Part shown: positions 9,347 through 18,164 of the stretch, one piece after another
Layout: every line of letters begins with the position of its first letter
How positions within the stretch are numbered: the stretch's first letter is position 1
DNA from: Alicyclobacillus herbarius DSM 13609
GTDB lineage: Bacteria; Bacillota; Bacilli; Alicyclobacillales; Alicyclobacillaceae
Direction of reading: 5' to 3'
Length of the DNA: 64,000 nt
Assembly: GCF_000430585.1 (NCBI RefSeq)
Contig: NZ_AUMH01000017.1
Span: forward strand, 1 to 64,000
Translations under genes and position numbers: made by a program
The notes under the pieces: model-generated
Told to the model about the DNA's origin: nothing
The model's input: the letters and a program-made list of their open reading frames with translations, nothing else
The model's database searches: none

Positions 9347-9621
9347 GACGCACCTGGCAGGGGGTGTTACACTAAGGGCATCACCCCAATATTTTGCAGG
9401 GATTTGGCCTTATTTTGGACTTATTGTTCGTTTTGTTATCCTTTTTCTTCCGCTATCACGCAAAGCCGCCCGGATTTTGAGAACGGTTCAAGGATGTTCG
9501 GATATGGTCAGAGGTATACGGGGGTTATTGGGATGCAAAACTTTTTCGTATGCCGACTCATTCGGAGCGGTTTGACCATCCGAATTTTGCCCATACTCGT
9601 ATTAGGAGGTGAATCATTCGT

Positions 9622-10716
9622 ATGTTGAAGAGATTTGTCCATCTGTTTTTTGCCGTGATTGGGGTGGTCCTCGGGTATACGTTTGCCCCGGACTTATTCA
9701 CAGAAGTCTTCCATTTGTCTTCCAGGCTCTTTACCTCTCGCCTGTTCGGTGCGGCTTTAGGCGGTGCGATTTTCGTTTTGACGACAACCTGGCTGGTCAA
9801 TTACTTGACCGCCCTCATTCGTTGGCTGGAAGACAAGTTGCAAAAAACACCGTTGGCGGATATCATCGGCGGCACCATTGGCATGGTTATCGGCCTGCTC
9901 GTGACGTACCTGTTTGCTCCGGCGCTGCGCACGATTCCTTTGGTGGGTCTGCCGATACAGTTTTTTGTCACGCTGCTATTGGCCTACATCGGCTTGCGCA
10001 TCGGTTTCACCAAGCGAGAAGAACTGGTGGGGTTATTCGCCGGAAAGCTGTCCCATCGGGAGAAAGACAAAGACAAGGAACGGGATAAGAAAACTGGCTT
10101 CCGTCCGGGCGAAGCAAAACTGCTCGATACCAGTGTCATTATCGACGGGCGGATCGCCGACTTGGTGGAGACCGGTTTTCTGGACGGGGTCCTGGTGATT
10201 CCGTCGTTCGTCCTGGAGGAATTGCAGCATATCGCCGACTCCTCCGACGTTCTCAAGCGCAACCGCGGTCGCCGCGGGTTGGACGTACTGGGCCGTATCC
10301 AAAAAGACTCCAAGGTCCGCGTCCAGGTCATGGAAATAGACTTTGACGACATCCAAGAGGTCGACAGCAAGCTGGTGCGGCTGGCCAAACAGATTCAAGG
10401 CAAAGTCGTCACGAATGATTTCAACTTGAACAAGGTTTGTGAGTTGCAGGGCGTCCACGTCTTAAACATCAACGACCTAGCCAACGCACTCAAACCGATT
10501 GTGTTGCCGGGCGAGGAGCTGAACGTCCAGGTCATCAAAGATGGCAAAGAACACAACCAGGGTGTCGCCTATCTGGATGACGGCACGATGATTGTGATTG
10601 AGGGTGGCCGCGAGTACATCGGTGGCCGCGTGGAAGTGCTGGTTACCAGCGTGCTGCAAACCTCAGCGGGGCGGATGATTTTTGCCAAACCGAAGCTGCT
10701 GGAAAAAGCTTTATGA
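9622..10716 (+). CDS. yacL: PIN/TRAM domain membrane protein (YacL family)
   Basis: The 364-residue protein has about four N-terminal membrane segments (residues 1-120). A charged linker rich in Lys, Asp and Arg follows, then a PIN nuclease-type domain beginning [20 protein letters not shown] with conserved acidic residues (D in DTS, E in EELQ, D in TNDFNLNK), and a C-terminal TRAM domain ([20 protein letters not shown]). PIN and TRAM domains bind or cut RNA in other proteins, but the YacL substrate is not established as far as I know. An AGGAGGTGA site precedes the ATG. In Bacillus the following gene is ispD; here it is absent. Confidence 0.93.
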   Translation: MLKRFVHLFFAVIGVVLGYTFAPDLFTEVFHLSSRLFTSRLFGAALGGAIFVLTTTWLVNYLTALIRWLEDKLQKTPLADIIGGTIGMVIGLLVTYLFAPALRTIPLVGLPIQFFVTLLLAYIGLRIGFTKREELVGLFAGKLSHREKDKDKERDKKTGFRPGEAKLLDTSVIIDGRIADLVETGFLDGVLVIPSFVLEELQHIADSSDVLKRNRGRRGLDVLGRIQKDSKVRVQVMEIDFDDIQEVDSKLVRLAKQIQGKVVTNDFNLNKVCELQGVHVLNINDLANALKPIVLPGEELNVQVIKDGKEHNQGVAYLDDGTMIVIEGGREYIGGRVEVLVTSVLQTSAGRMIFAKPKLLEKAL

Positions 10717-10775
10717 AACGGGGCCAGGGCGTATAACGCGGGTTTCCTGAGCCTGGCGGAGTCAGCCGCGCGATG

Positions 10776-10806
10776 TTGGTGCGAAACCAGCGATATGGTA
10801 TATAAT
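10776..10806 (+). promoter_or_regulatory. Possible promoter of ispF
   Basis: TTGGTG (10776-10781) precedes TATATAAT. With TATATA (10799) the spacing is 17; with TATAAT (10801) it is 19. The -10 is strong and the -35 is weak. Confidence 0.45.
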
Positions 10807-10837
10807 GAGTAGAGTACGCGATGAGCGATGTGTTACG

Positions 10838-10865
10838 GGACCGGCGCTGTCTGTGCCGGTCCTTT
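10838..10865 (+). other. Hairpin in the ispF leader
   Basis: GGACCGGC (10838-10845) pairs with GCCGGTCC (10855-10862) around a 9-base loop and is followed by TTT. It sits between the predicted promoter and the ispF start. It could be a weak terminator or attenuator, or only a structured leader. Confidence 0.4.
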
Positions 10866-10887
10866 CGTAGGATGAGGGGGATTTCGG

Positions 10888-11364
10888 GTGCGAATCGGTC
10901 TGGGCTTTGACGTGCATCCGCTGGTGGAAGGGCGGCCGCTCGTCCTCGGCGGCGTGACCATCCCGTTTGAACGCGGACTGGATGGCCACTCCGACGCGGA
11001 TGTGGTGCTGCATGCGGTGATGGACGCGATGCTGGGGGCTTTGGCGTTAGGGGATATTGGCCAGCACTTTCCGAATACGGACAGCCGGTATCGCGGCGCG
11101 GATAGCCGCGCACTGGCGCGCCAGGTGTATCAGTTGGTACAAGCGCGTGGCTACCGACTGGGCAACCTCGATGTGATGGTGCTGTGTGAGCGGCCCAAGC
11201 TGGCGCCCCACATTCCGCAGATGCGCCAGGGGATGGCGGAGCTGTACCAGGCGCGGGTGGAACAAATCAGCGTCAAGGCGACGACGGCAGAACGTTTGGG
11301 TTTTATTGGCCGTGAGGAGGGTATTGGGGCGCAGGCTGTGGTTTTATTGACGGCAGCGGAATAA
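10888..11364 (+). CDS. ispF: 2-C-methyl-D-erythritol 2,4-cyclodiphosphate synthase
   Basis: IspF catalyses the fifth step of the MEP isoprenoid pathway, cyclising CDP-methylerythritol 2-phosphate. The 158-residue protein has the metal ligands D8 and H10 in GLGFDVHPL, the DGHSDADVVLHAVMDA segment with the third metal histidine, and the ATTAERLGFIGREEGIGAQAVVLL C-terminal motif. It starts with GTG behind GAGGGGGAT. ispD, which normally precedes or is fused to ispF, is not here and must be encoded elsewhere if the pathway is complete. Confidence 0.97.
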   Translation: MRIGLGFDVHPLVEGRPLVLGGVTIPFERGLDGHSDADVVLHAVMDAMLGALALGDIGQHFPNTDSRYRGADSRALARQVYQLVQARGYRLGNLDVMVLCERPKLAPHIPQMRQGMAELYQARVEQISVKATTAERLGFIGREEGIGAQAVVLLTAAE

Positions 11365-11396
11365 AGTCTACGATACGGCGGGAGAGATGGGACACA

Positions 11397-12842
11397 ATGA
11401 GCATCCGTGTGCGTTTTGCACCAAGCCCAACCGGGCACCTACATATCGGCGGGGTCAGGACCGCCTTGTTCAATTGGTTGTTTGCCCGTCACCATGGCGG
11501 AAAGTTCATTCTGCGCATAGAAGATACTGATTTGGAGCGCCACGTGGAGGGGGCCGAGGCGGAGATGCTCGCCGGCTTTCGCTGGCTGGGCATGGAATGG
11601 GATGAGGGCCCAGACATCGGCGGTCCTAAGGGGCCCTACCGATGTACCGAGCGGCTGCCTCGTTATGAGGCTGCGCTGAAGCGGCTGGTAGAAGCCGGCC
11701 TGGCTTACCCTTGCTTCTGCACGGCCGAAGAACTAGAGGCCGAACGGGACGCCGCCTTGCGCAAGGGCGTTGCTCCCCGTTACAGTGGCCGCTGCCGACA
11801 CTTAAGTGAAAGTGAGCGCCAAGCGCGCCTGGCGGCTGGCGTTCCACACACCTGGAGATTGGCCGTGGTACCCGGACAGACCCTGACCGTATCGGACCAA
11901 GTTCGCGGCCGGATCGAGTTTAAGAGCGATGATTTGGGGGACTTCGTCATCGTCAAAACGAACGGGATACCGACCTACAACTTCCAAGTGGTGGTCGACG
12001 ACGCCCAGATGGAGATTACCCATGTCATTCGTGGCGAGGAACACCTGTCCAACACCCCGCGGCAGCTGTTGGTTTATCAAGCCCTGGGCTACCCGGTCCC
12101 CGTCTTCGCGCATCTGCCGCAGGTTTTGAACGAGCAAAAAAAGAAGCTGAGTAAGCGCGATCCGAACGTACAACCGGTGGACGCCTACCGGCAGCAGGGC
12201 TACCTGCCAGAAGCGTTGGTCAACTTCCTGGCGCTCTTGGGCTGGTCGCCGGGAGATGAAACGGAGATCCTTTCCCTGTCCGAACTCTGCCAGCGCTTTG
12301 ACCTCGACCGGGTCGGCGTCAGCGGGGCCGTGTTTGACCCGCAAAAGCTACACTGGATGGCCAACCAATACTTTAAATCCGCCGACCTGGCGCGCGTGGT
12401 CGATTTGGTGGCGGACAGACTATCGCAGCGTGGTGTGGCGCTGCCCGAAGGCTGCGGCCGCGATTGGTTGGCGGGCGTGGTGGAACTGTATCAGGAGCAG
12501 TTAGCCTGTGCGGACGAGTTTGTCGATTTGGCAGCCGGGTTTTTCACCTCTCGGGTGACGCTCGACGACGAAGCGAAAGAGGTGTTGGCGGATTTAAAGG
12601 CGCGGGACGTGGTGCGCCGCTATCTGGAGCTGGTGGAAGCCGATGCCGAGCCGTGGACCGTCGAGGCAAGCAAGGCTCGCTTCCGTCGCATCCAGCAGGA
12701 ACTGGGTGTGCGCGGGCGCGGACTGTATATGCCGGTGCGGGCGGCGTTGACCGGAACTGTGCACGGTCCAGACCTGCAAAAGACGATTGCTCTTTTGCCG
12801 CGCGGTTGGGTGCAGACACGATTAGCCAACGCATTGGGATAA
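11397..12842 (+). CDS. gltX: Glutamyl-tRNA synthetase
   Basis: This class I aminoacyl-tRNA synthetase charges tRNA-Glu and, in most Bacilli, also tRNA-Gln, which is then amidated by GatCAB. The 481-residue protein shows the HIGH-type motif in SPTGHLHIGGVRTALFNWL at the N-terminus and a KMSKS-type motif KKLSKRD near residue 245. The length fits bacterial GltX. It follows ispF by 32 bases and precedes cysS; the cysE gene that separates the two in Bacillus is missing. Confidence 0.97.
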   Translation: MSIRVRFAPSPTGHLHIGGVRTALFNWLFARHHGGKFILRIEDTDLERHVEGAEAEMLAGFRWLGMEWDEGPDIGGPKGPYRCTERLPRYEAALKRLVEAGLAYPCFCTAEELEAERDAALRKGVAPRYSGRCRHLSESERQARLAAGVPHTWRLAVVPGQTLTVSDQVRGRIEFKSDDLGDFVIVKTNGIPTYNFQVVVDDAQMEITHVIRGEEHLSNTPRQLLVYQALGYPVPVFAHLPQVLNEQKKKLSKRDPNVQPVDAYRQQGYLPEALVNFLALLGWSPGDETEILSLSELCQRFDLDRVGVSGAVFDPQKLHWMANQYFKSADLARVVDLVADRLSQRGVALPEGCGRDWLAGVVELYQEQLACADEFVDLAAGFFTSRVTLDDEAKEVLADLKARDVVRRYLELVEADAEPWTVEASKARFRRIQQELGVRGRGLYMPVRAALTGTVHGPDLQKTIALLPRGWVQTRLANALG

Positions 12843-12875
12843 AACGGATGTGTGGGAGTGGGAGGAGGTTATCAC

Positions 12876-14300
12876 GTGGCGATTTGGCTCTACAACAGCC
12901 TGACGCGGACAAAGGAGAGGCTGGAGACCTTAGAACCTGGGAAGGTACGGTTCTATGCCTGCGGTCCGACGGTATACAACCTGTTCCACATTGGCAACGC
13001 GCGGATGTTTGTTGTCTTTGACATGATTCGCCGCTACCTGGAATACCGCGGTTATGAGGTGCGATACGTTCAGAACTTCACCGATGTGGACGACCGCATC
13101 ATTGGACGCGCCAATGAATTGGGCATTGGGGTGCGCGAGGTGGCCGACACGTACATCCAGGCGTACTTTGAAGACGCCGACCGGCTTGGGATTCGGCGCG
13201 CCAATGTACACCCGAGGGTGACCGAGTGCATCCCCGAGATCATCCGCTTCATTGAGGACCTCATCGCGAACGGCCACGCCTATGTCGTCGGCGGGGATGT
13301 CTACTTCGACACTTCGTCTTTCCCTGAGTACGGGAAACTGTCACACCAGTCGATTGATGAGATGCAGGCCGGGTTTCGCATCGAGGTCAACGAACAGAAG
13401 CGCAATCCGGCAGACTTCGCCCTTTGGAAGGCGGCCAAACCGCATGAGGAGTTTTGGCAGAGCCCGTGGGGGCCGGGGCGTCCCGGGTGGCACATTGAGT
13501 GCTCGGTGATGAACTTCATCTATCTCGGGGAGCAGATAGACATCCACGCGGGCGGCCGGGACTTGATCTTCCCCCATCATGAGAACGAGATCGCCCAGAG
13601 CGAGGCGCACAATCACAAACCGTTTGCCCGCTACTGGCTGCACAACGGGACGCTCAACATCAATGGCGAGAAGATGTCCAAATCGACCGGCAACTTCATT
13701 ATGACGCGGGACCTGCTGGAAAAGCGGCCTGCCTTGGCGATTCGATTCTTCTTGTTGTCGGCCCAGTACCGTCATCCACTCAATTACACCGAAGAAGCGA
13801 TGGACCAGGCAGAACAGGCGCTCGATCGCATTCGTCGCTGCCTGCGCAACCTCGACCACCGCGAACAGGGCCTGGCTGAGCTGCCTCAGTACCTGGCCGC
13901 CAATCTGCCGGACGATGAGGACGAGGTCGCGGGGGCTGCGGACGCCGTGCGCAGCCAGTTCATTCAGGCGATGGATGACGATTTCAACTCGGCGGACGGC
14001 ATTGCGGCCATCTTTGAGGGTGTGCGGGAAGCCAATCTGTACCTGGAGAAAGACCTGGTTTCTGCGGCGGGGATTCGTCGCTGGCGGGCGGTCCTACTGG
14101 AGCTGCTCGATGTCCTTGGCCTTCGGCCCGAGGAGACGCCGGACCTCCTGGAGGCGGACATCGCGGCTTTGCTTGAGGAACGGCGGGAAGCGCGGGCGCG
14201 CCGCGACTTTGCTCGAGCCGACGCGATTCGCGACGAACTGGCGGCCCAGGGTATCGTCATAGAGGACACTCCGCAAGGGACACGGTGGTATCGCCAGTGA
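12876..14300 (+). CDS. cysS: Cysteinyl-tRNA synthetase
   Basis: This 474-residue class I synthetase charges tRNA-Cys. It has the zinc-binding region starting CGPTVYN, the HIGH motif in FHIGNARMF, the second zinc ligands around WHIECSVM and HHENEIAQSE, and KMSKSTGN. The C-terminal anticodon-binding region includes the ARRDFARADAIRDEL motif. The GTG at 12876 is chosen because AGGAGG lies 7 bases upstream and the protein starts with VAIWLYNSLTR. Its stop overlaps the mrnC start codon. Confidence 0.96.
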   Translation: MAIWLYNSLTRTKERLETLEPGKVRFYACGPTVYNLFHIGNARMFVVFDMIRRYLEYRGYEVRYVQNFTDVDDRIIGRANELGIGVREVADTYIQAYFEDADRLGIRRANVHPRVTECIPEIIRFIEDLIANGHAYVVGGDVYFDTSSFPEYGKLSHQSIDEMQAGFRIEVNEQKRNPADFALWKAAKPHEEFWQSPWGPGRPGWHIECSVMNFIYLGEQIDIHAGGRDLIFPHHENEIAQSEAHNHKPFARYWLHNGTLNINGEKMSKSTGNFIMTRDLLEKRPALAIRFFLLSAQYRHPLNYTEEAMDQAEQALDRIRRCLRNLDHREQGLAELPQYLAANLPDDEDEVAGAADAVRSQFIQAMDDDFNSADGIAAIFEGVREANLYLEKDLVSAAGIRRWRAVLLELLDVLGLRPEETPDLLEADIAALLEERREARARRDFARADAIRDELAAQGIVIEDTPQGTRWYRQ

Positions 14301-14701
14301 TGACCGAGGTTCCGTGGCGCGACCTCTCGCCGTTGGCCCTGGCCTATCTGGGGGATGCTGTGTGGGAGTTGGTGGTGCGTCGGCACGTGATTGCCCGTGG
14401 CAATCGCCGCCCGGATGACCTGCACAAGGCGGCCACCAGTTATGTCCGTGCCGATACCCAAGCCCGCCTGGCGAACGCCCTGTGGGCGGAGTTGACCGAA
14501 CCGGAGCAGTCGATGCTACGCCGCGGGCGGAATGCAAAGGCAGGACACGTGCGCAAAAGCACCGATGTCGTATCGTATCGCTACAGCACCGGCTTTGAGA
14601 GCCTGATTGGCTATTTGTATGCCAGCGGCCAGGAGGGACGCCTGGCCGCCCTTTGCACGCGCGCCTTGGCGCTGGTGGACGAATGGGAGGTTCAATCATG
14701 A
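14300..14701 (+). CDS. mrnC: Mini-ribonuclease III (MrnC)
   Basis: Mini-III is a dimeric RNase III-like enzyme lacking the dsRNA-binding domain; it matures 23S rRNA ends in Firmicutes. The 133-residue product has the catalytic-domain signature LALAYLGDAVWELVVRRHV near the N-terminus and the family segment GRNAKAGHVRKSTDVVSYRYSTGFESLIGYLYASGQ. The ATG at 14300 overlaps the cysS stop (ATGA), and its own stop overlaps the rlmB start, so the three genes are translationally coupled. Confidence 0.95.
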   Translation: MTEVPWRDLSPLALAYLGDAVWELVVRRHVIARGNRRPDDLHKAATSYVRADTQARLANALWAELTEPEQSMLRRGRNAKAGHVRKSTDVVSYRYSTGFESLIGYLYASGQEGRLAALCTRALALVDEWEVQS

Positions 14702-15438
14702 CGACGGACAAGCCAGCCAACGTGGTCGCCGGCCGACACCCGGTGCTCGAGGCACTCAAGGCGGGACGACCGATTTCCCGGATTGTGGTGGCCGAAGGCG
14801 CAGAGGGCGGCAGCCTTCAGGAAATCCTCAGGCGTGCCCGGGAAGCGGGTGTCGTCGTGCAACGGGCGCCGCGGCACAGCTTGGCCCGCGTCGGCGGCGC
14901 TGGCCACCAGGGCATCATCGCCTACGTGGCCGCCCACGCCTACGCGGAGTTGGACGAGGTGTTGGCCGTGGAGCGCGGGCAGGCGCCGCTTTTGGTCCTG
15001 CTCGATGAAGTGGTCGATCCGCACAACCTAGGGGCCGTGATTCGCACTGCGGACGCGACCGGGGTGCAGGGGGTTGTGGTGCCCAAACGCCGTTCTGCGC
15101 CACTTTCCGAGGTGGTTGCCAAGGCGGCGGCCGGGGCGCTCGAGTATGTCCCTGTCGCGCGTGTCAGTAACTTGGTCCAAACCATGGAGCGCCTCAAACA
15201 GGCCGGATATTGGCTGGTCGGTACGGATGCCCGCGCCGAGGCGCTGTATACGGAGGTGGACTACACGGGGCCCATCGCAGTTGTCATTGGGGCCGAAGGC
15301 AAGGGGCTCAGTCGGCTGGTGAAGGAGCACTGTGATTACTTGGTGCGTCTGCCGATGCAAGGCCACGTGCAGAGCCTGAACGCGTCGGTGGCGGCGGGGG
15401 TGCTCCTGTATGAAATCGTCCGGCAGCGCCAAGGGTAA
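14698..15438 (+). CDS. rlmB: 23S rRNA (guanosine-2'-O-)-methyltransferase RlmB, SpoU/TrmH family
   Basis: The 246-residue protein is a SPOUT-class 2'-O-ribose methyltransferase. It has the small substrate-binding domain (residues 8-80, VVAGRHPVLEALKAG) and the knotted catalytic domain with the three family motifs: DEVVDPHNLGAVIRTADATG, VIGAEGKGLSRLV and RLPMQGHVQSLNASVAAGVLLYE. The target is inferred from the family; the Bacillus counterpart YacO has also been called TrmH-like. The ATG overlaps the mrnC stop. The last 29 bases overlap yacP. Confidence 0.94.
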   Translation: MTTDKPANVVAGRHPVLEALKAGRPISRIVVAEGAEGGSLQEILRRAREAGVVVQRAPRHSLARVGGAGHQGIIAYVAAHAYAELDEVLAVERGQAPLLVLLDEVVDPHNLGAVIRTADATGVQGVVVPKRRSAPLSEVVAKAAAGALEYVPVARVSNLVQTMERLKQAGYWLVGTDARAEALYTEVDYTGPIAVVIGAEGKGLSRLVKEHCDYLVRLPMQGHVQSLNASVAAGVLLYEIVRQRQG

Positions 15439-15961
15439 AGCCCGCGGCGGGCGCCACAGCGCGTGCTTGATTGTTGACGGCTACAACATCCTCGCCCGCC
15501 AGGCAGAGCGGCGTTTGACGGCCATTCCGCACCTCGAGGCGAAACGGGATGACCTCGTGGCCGCCCTGTCGGAGTATGGGGCCTTTTCAGGTCAGCAGGT
15601 CATCGTGGTGTTTGACGCCGGTCGCACCCCGGAAAAAGAAGCGGACGAACAGCGGCGTTGGGTGCGGATCATTTACACCGCCCCCGGGGAGACAGCGGAC
15701 GGGCGGATTGAGCGGCTGGTTTACGAGCTTAAGGACAAGTTTCACCAGATTACCGTGGCCACCTCCGATGCGGCAGAGCAGCAGGTCGCCTTTGGTGGGG
15801 GTGCGCTGCGCATCAGTGCGGGGGAGCTGATTCGCCGCTTACAAGACGCGCGATCGCGGATTGAGCGTGCCACCGGGCAGATGCAATCGACGCAGCCGCG
15901 GCTGCACGAGGCGCTGAGCAGCGAGGTCGCAAAAAAACTAGAAGATTGGCGGCGGCAATGA
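15410..15961 (+). CDS. rae1: NYN-domain endoribonuclease Rae1 (YacP)
   Basis: Rae1 is a ribosome-associated endonuclease that cuts mRNA in the A site in Bacillus subtilis. The 183-residue protein has the NYN/PIN-like acidic residues in CLIVDGYNILARQ, VIVVFDAGRTP and ITVATSDAAEQQ, plus a helical C-terminus. The ATG at 15410 lies inside rlmB, so the genes overlap by 29 bases. The start is the only candidate that leaves enough N-terminal sequence before the VDGYN strand. Confidence 0.92.
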   Translation: MKSSGSAKGKARGGRHSACLIVDGYNILARQAERRLTAIPHLEAKRDDLVAALSEYGAFSGQQVIVVFDAGRTPEKEADEQRRWVRIIYTAPGETADGRIERLVYELKDKFHQITVATSDAAEQQVAFGGGALRISAGELIRRLQDARSRIERATGQMQSTQPRLHEALSSEVAKKLEDWRRQ

Positions 15962-15970
15962 GATCTAGCG

Positions 15971-16000
15971 TTGATTCTGTGAGATTACATAATGTATAAT
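15971..16000 (+). promoter_or_regulatory. Sigma-A-type promoter of sigH
   Basis: TTGATT (15971-15976) and a perfect TATAAT (15995-16000) are 18 bases apart, about 38 bases before the sigH start. Confidence 0.75.
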
Positions 16001-16037
16001 GTCCACACATCCAGAGCTGGATTCGGGGTGATTCGTT

Positions 16038-16688
16038 TTGCCTACGCAGGCGTCTACAGGGCCGCGTGAGCGATATGAAGACATGACCGACGAGGAGTTG
16101 GTCGCGGCCGTGCACCAAGGGGACGACGAAGCCCTGGAATTCCTCATCCACAGGTACCGCAATTTTGTACGCGCCAAGGCCCGTTCCTATTTCCTCATCG
16201 GTGCCGACCGGGAAGACATCGTTCAGGAAGGCATGATTGGGCTGTTCAAATCCGTCCGGGACTTTCGTGAAGACAAACTGACCTCGTTTAAGGCATTCGC
16301 CGAGTTGTGTGTGACGCGTCAAATTATCACCGCTATTAAAACGGCTACGAGGCAGAAGCATATTCCTTTGAATTCCTATGTCTCTCTTGACAAGCCCATT
16401 TACGACGAGGATTCAGACCGGACACTGCTTGACGTCCTCTCCACCGTCCGCGTGGCGGATCCGGAAGACATGGTCATTCACCAGGAAGAGTTTGACGCGA
16501 TTGAGGTCACCATGTCGGAGCTTTTAAGCGACCTTGAACGCAAGGTCCTGATGTTGTACCTGGATGGGCGCTCCTATCAGGAGATTGCCGTAGACTTGGA
16601 TAGACACGTCAAATCGATTGATAATGCGCTGCAACGAGTGAAGCGCAAGCTGGAAAAGTACCTGGCCTACCGCAACGTTTATGCATAG
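16038..16688 (+). CDS. sigH: RNA polymerase sigma factor SigH (early sporulation)
   Basis: SigH directs transition-state and early sporulation genes in Bacilli. The 216-residue protein has region 2 (DEALEFLIHRYRNFVRAKARSYFLIGADREDIVQEGMIGLFKSVRDF) and region 4 with the helix-turn-helix LYLDGRSYQEIAVDLDRHVKSIDNALQRVKRKLEKYL, collinear with Bacillus SigH (218 residues). It begins with TTG behind GGGGTG. Its own promoter lies upstream, and another starts the rpmG-secE-nusG group downstream. Confidence 0.97.
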   Translation: MPTQASTGPRERYEDMTDEELVAAVHQGDDEALEFLIHRYRNFVRAKARSYFLIGADREDIVQEGMIGLFKSVRDFREDKLTSFKAFAELCVTRQIITAIKTATRQKHIPLNSYVSLDKPIYDEDSDRTLLDVLSTVRVADPEDMVIHQEEFDAIEVTMSELLSDLERKVLMLYLDGRSYQEIAVDLDRHVKSIDNALQRVKRKLEKYLAYRNVYA

Positions 16689-16705
16689 CCCAACCTCTCG
16701 TTATG

Positions 16706-16734
16706 TTGACACTGTGCCTCCCCTGTGATAATGT
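16706..16734 (+). promoter_or_regulatory. Promoter of rpmG-secE-nusG
   Basis: A perfect TTGACA (16706-16711) is followed by overlapping -10 candidates, GATAAT (16727, spacing 15) and TAATGT (16729, spacing 17). Confidence 0.6.
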
Positions 16735-16812
16735 AATTAAAGTCTGCGCAGGTGCACGTCTGCCCTATGGCGGTGCGTCCTGGTAACGTGTCGGCGAGGG
16801 AGGTGCCCCAGA

Positions 16813-16962
16813 ATGCGTGTCGTCATCACCATGGCTTGCACCGACTGCAAGCAACGCAATTATACGACGGTGAAGAACAAAAAGAACGATCCGGACCGGC
16901 TTGAGCTCCGGAAGTTTTGTCCATACTGCAAAAGTCACACGGTGCATCGTGAGACTCGCTGA
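16813..16962 (+). CDS. rpmG: 50S ribosomal protein L33 (zinc-binding type)
   Basis: This 49-residue protein ([19 protein letters not shown]...) is L33 of the large subunit, encoded just upstream of secE as in Bacillus. Two CxxC pairs, CTDC and CPYC, make it the zinc-containing form. The start ATG has GGGAGGTG about 9 bases upstream. Confidence 0.95.
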   Translation: MRVVITMACTDCKQRNYTTVKNKKNDPDRLELRKFCPYCKSHTVHRETR

Positions 16963-17050
16963 GCGCCTGATTCTGCGCGTACGGCCTCTGAACCCGCCGG
17001 GCGACGCGGGGCAGGGGCAAGCAGTATGTCGGCGAAGAGAGGTCTGACAG

Positions 17051-17287
17051 GTGGCGGAACATCACGTTAGTCCGGAAAACGAAATTCAACCCAAGCCGCG
17101 CCGGACGGGCGTCATCACGTTCTTTTCCGAAGCGGTAACGGAATTGAAACGGGTGCGCTGGCCGGGGCGGCGCGAGGTTGTTGGGTATACGGCTGCCGCG
17201 CTGGCGACCTGTCTGGTGATGGGGCTCTTGGTCTGGCTGTTTGACGTTCTTATCGGCTGGGCGGCGTCCCGCGTCGGCATCCTCTAA
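17051..17287 (+). CDS. secE: Preprotein translocase subunit SecE
   Basis: SecE clamps the SecY channel of the Sec translocase. The 78-residue protein has a short soluble N-terminus, the amphipathic conserved stretch FFSEAVTELKRVRWPGRREVVGYT and a single C-terminal membrane helix. It starts with GTG. Its neighbours rpmG and nusG are the usual ones; secY is at 43584. Confidence 0.95.
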   Translation: MAEHHVSPENEIQPKPRRTGVITFFSEAVTELKRVRWPGRREVVGYTAAALATCLVMGLLVWLFDVLIGWAASRVGIL

Positions 17288-17375
17288 GAAGAGGGCGTTG
17301 GTAGCTGAGTCCCGATGCCGTCCGAACGAGCGGAAACGACTTGGGATAGGGGGTGCGGGGCGTTCCGCCCTCGCC

Positions 17376-17921
17376 ATGGAGAATCTCGAGAAGCAGTGGT
17401 ACGTAATTCATACCTACTCGGGTTATGAGAACAAGGTGAAAAACAACCTGGAGAGTCGCGTCCAGACGATGGGCATGGAAGATAAAATCTTCCGCATCGT
17501 CGTTCCGACCGAGGATGAGCTGGAGATTAAGAACGGCAAGCGGCGGGTGGTGCAGCGCAAGGTGTTTCCAGGGTACGTCTTGGTCGAGATGATTATGACC
17601 GACGACTCCTGGTACGTGGTGCGCAATACCCCGGGCGTCACAGGGTTCGTCGGATCCGCTGGCGGCGGATCAAAACCGGTGCCGCTGCTGCCGTCCGAAG
17701 TCAACGCCATCCTGGCCCAAATGGGCGCCGAGGAGGTCAAGCCGCGCGTCGATTACGAGATCGGCGAAGCGGTACGAATTATACACGGGCCGTTTGCGGA
17801 CCTGGTGGGCACTGTGGAAGAGATTAACCTGGACCAGGAGAAGTTGCGGGTGCTCGTATCCATGTTTGGGCGCGATACCCCTCTGGAGCTGGACTTCACC
17901 CAGGTCGAGAAGCTCGTCTGA
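17376..17921 (+). CDS. nusG: Transcription termination/antitermination factor NusG
   Basis: NusG binds RNA polymerase and modulates pausing and termination. The 181-residue protein has the NGN domain (KQWYVIHTYSGYENKVKNNLE, RKVFPGYVLVEMIM, VRNTPGVTGFVG) and a C-terminal KOW domain (GEAVRIIHGPFADLVGTVEEI). The ATG at 17376 is the conserved start, though the upstream sequence is only G-rich and no clean ribosome-binding site is seen. The frame is open further upstream into secE, but that part has no similarity to NusG. Confidence 0.96.
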   Translation: MENLEKQWYVIHTYSGYENKVKNNLESRVQTMGMEDKIFRIVVPTEDELEIKNGKRRVVQRKVFPGYVLVEMIMTDDSWYVVRNTPGVTGFVGSAGGGSKPVPLLPSEVNAILAQMGAEEVKPRVDYEIGEAVRIIHGPFADLVGTVEEINLDQEKLRVLVSMFGRDTPLELDFTQVEKLV

Positions 17922-18164
17922 CGACAGACACACGGACGTACTGAAGGTGTATTGTAGGTGAGAGACTAGGCTCGCGCCTGGCTGGGCTGGGACGAGCCTG
18001 TTCTCTGGCTGCGGCATGCGCGTAGACGCTGTTGCGGCTGTTGCTGTGGACCTCTTTCCCTGAGCCCGTCGTACCGCCTTGCGGAGGCGGGCGGTCTGGG
18101 CCGGGTCCACGTGGGAGGGCGTACGCCCGTATGACCACAGCTTGTGGCAAAGGAGGTGGACAGG
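17922..18164 (+). other. Structured leader region of rplK-rplA
   Basis: This 243-base interval holds no gene. It can form several stems: GTGGACC near 18042 with GGGTCCAC near 18104, the perfect palindrome GGGCGTACGCCC, and CCACAGCTTGTGG just before the rplK Shine-Dalgarno. Such structure would fit an L1-regulated leader, but I cannot identify the L1 site. Confidence 0.35.
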
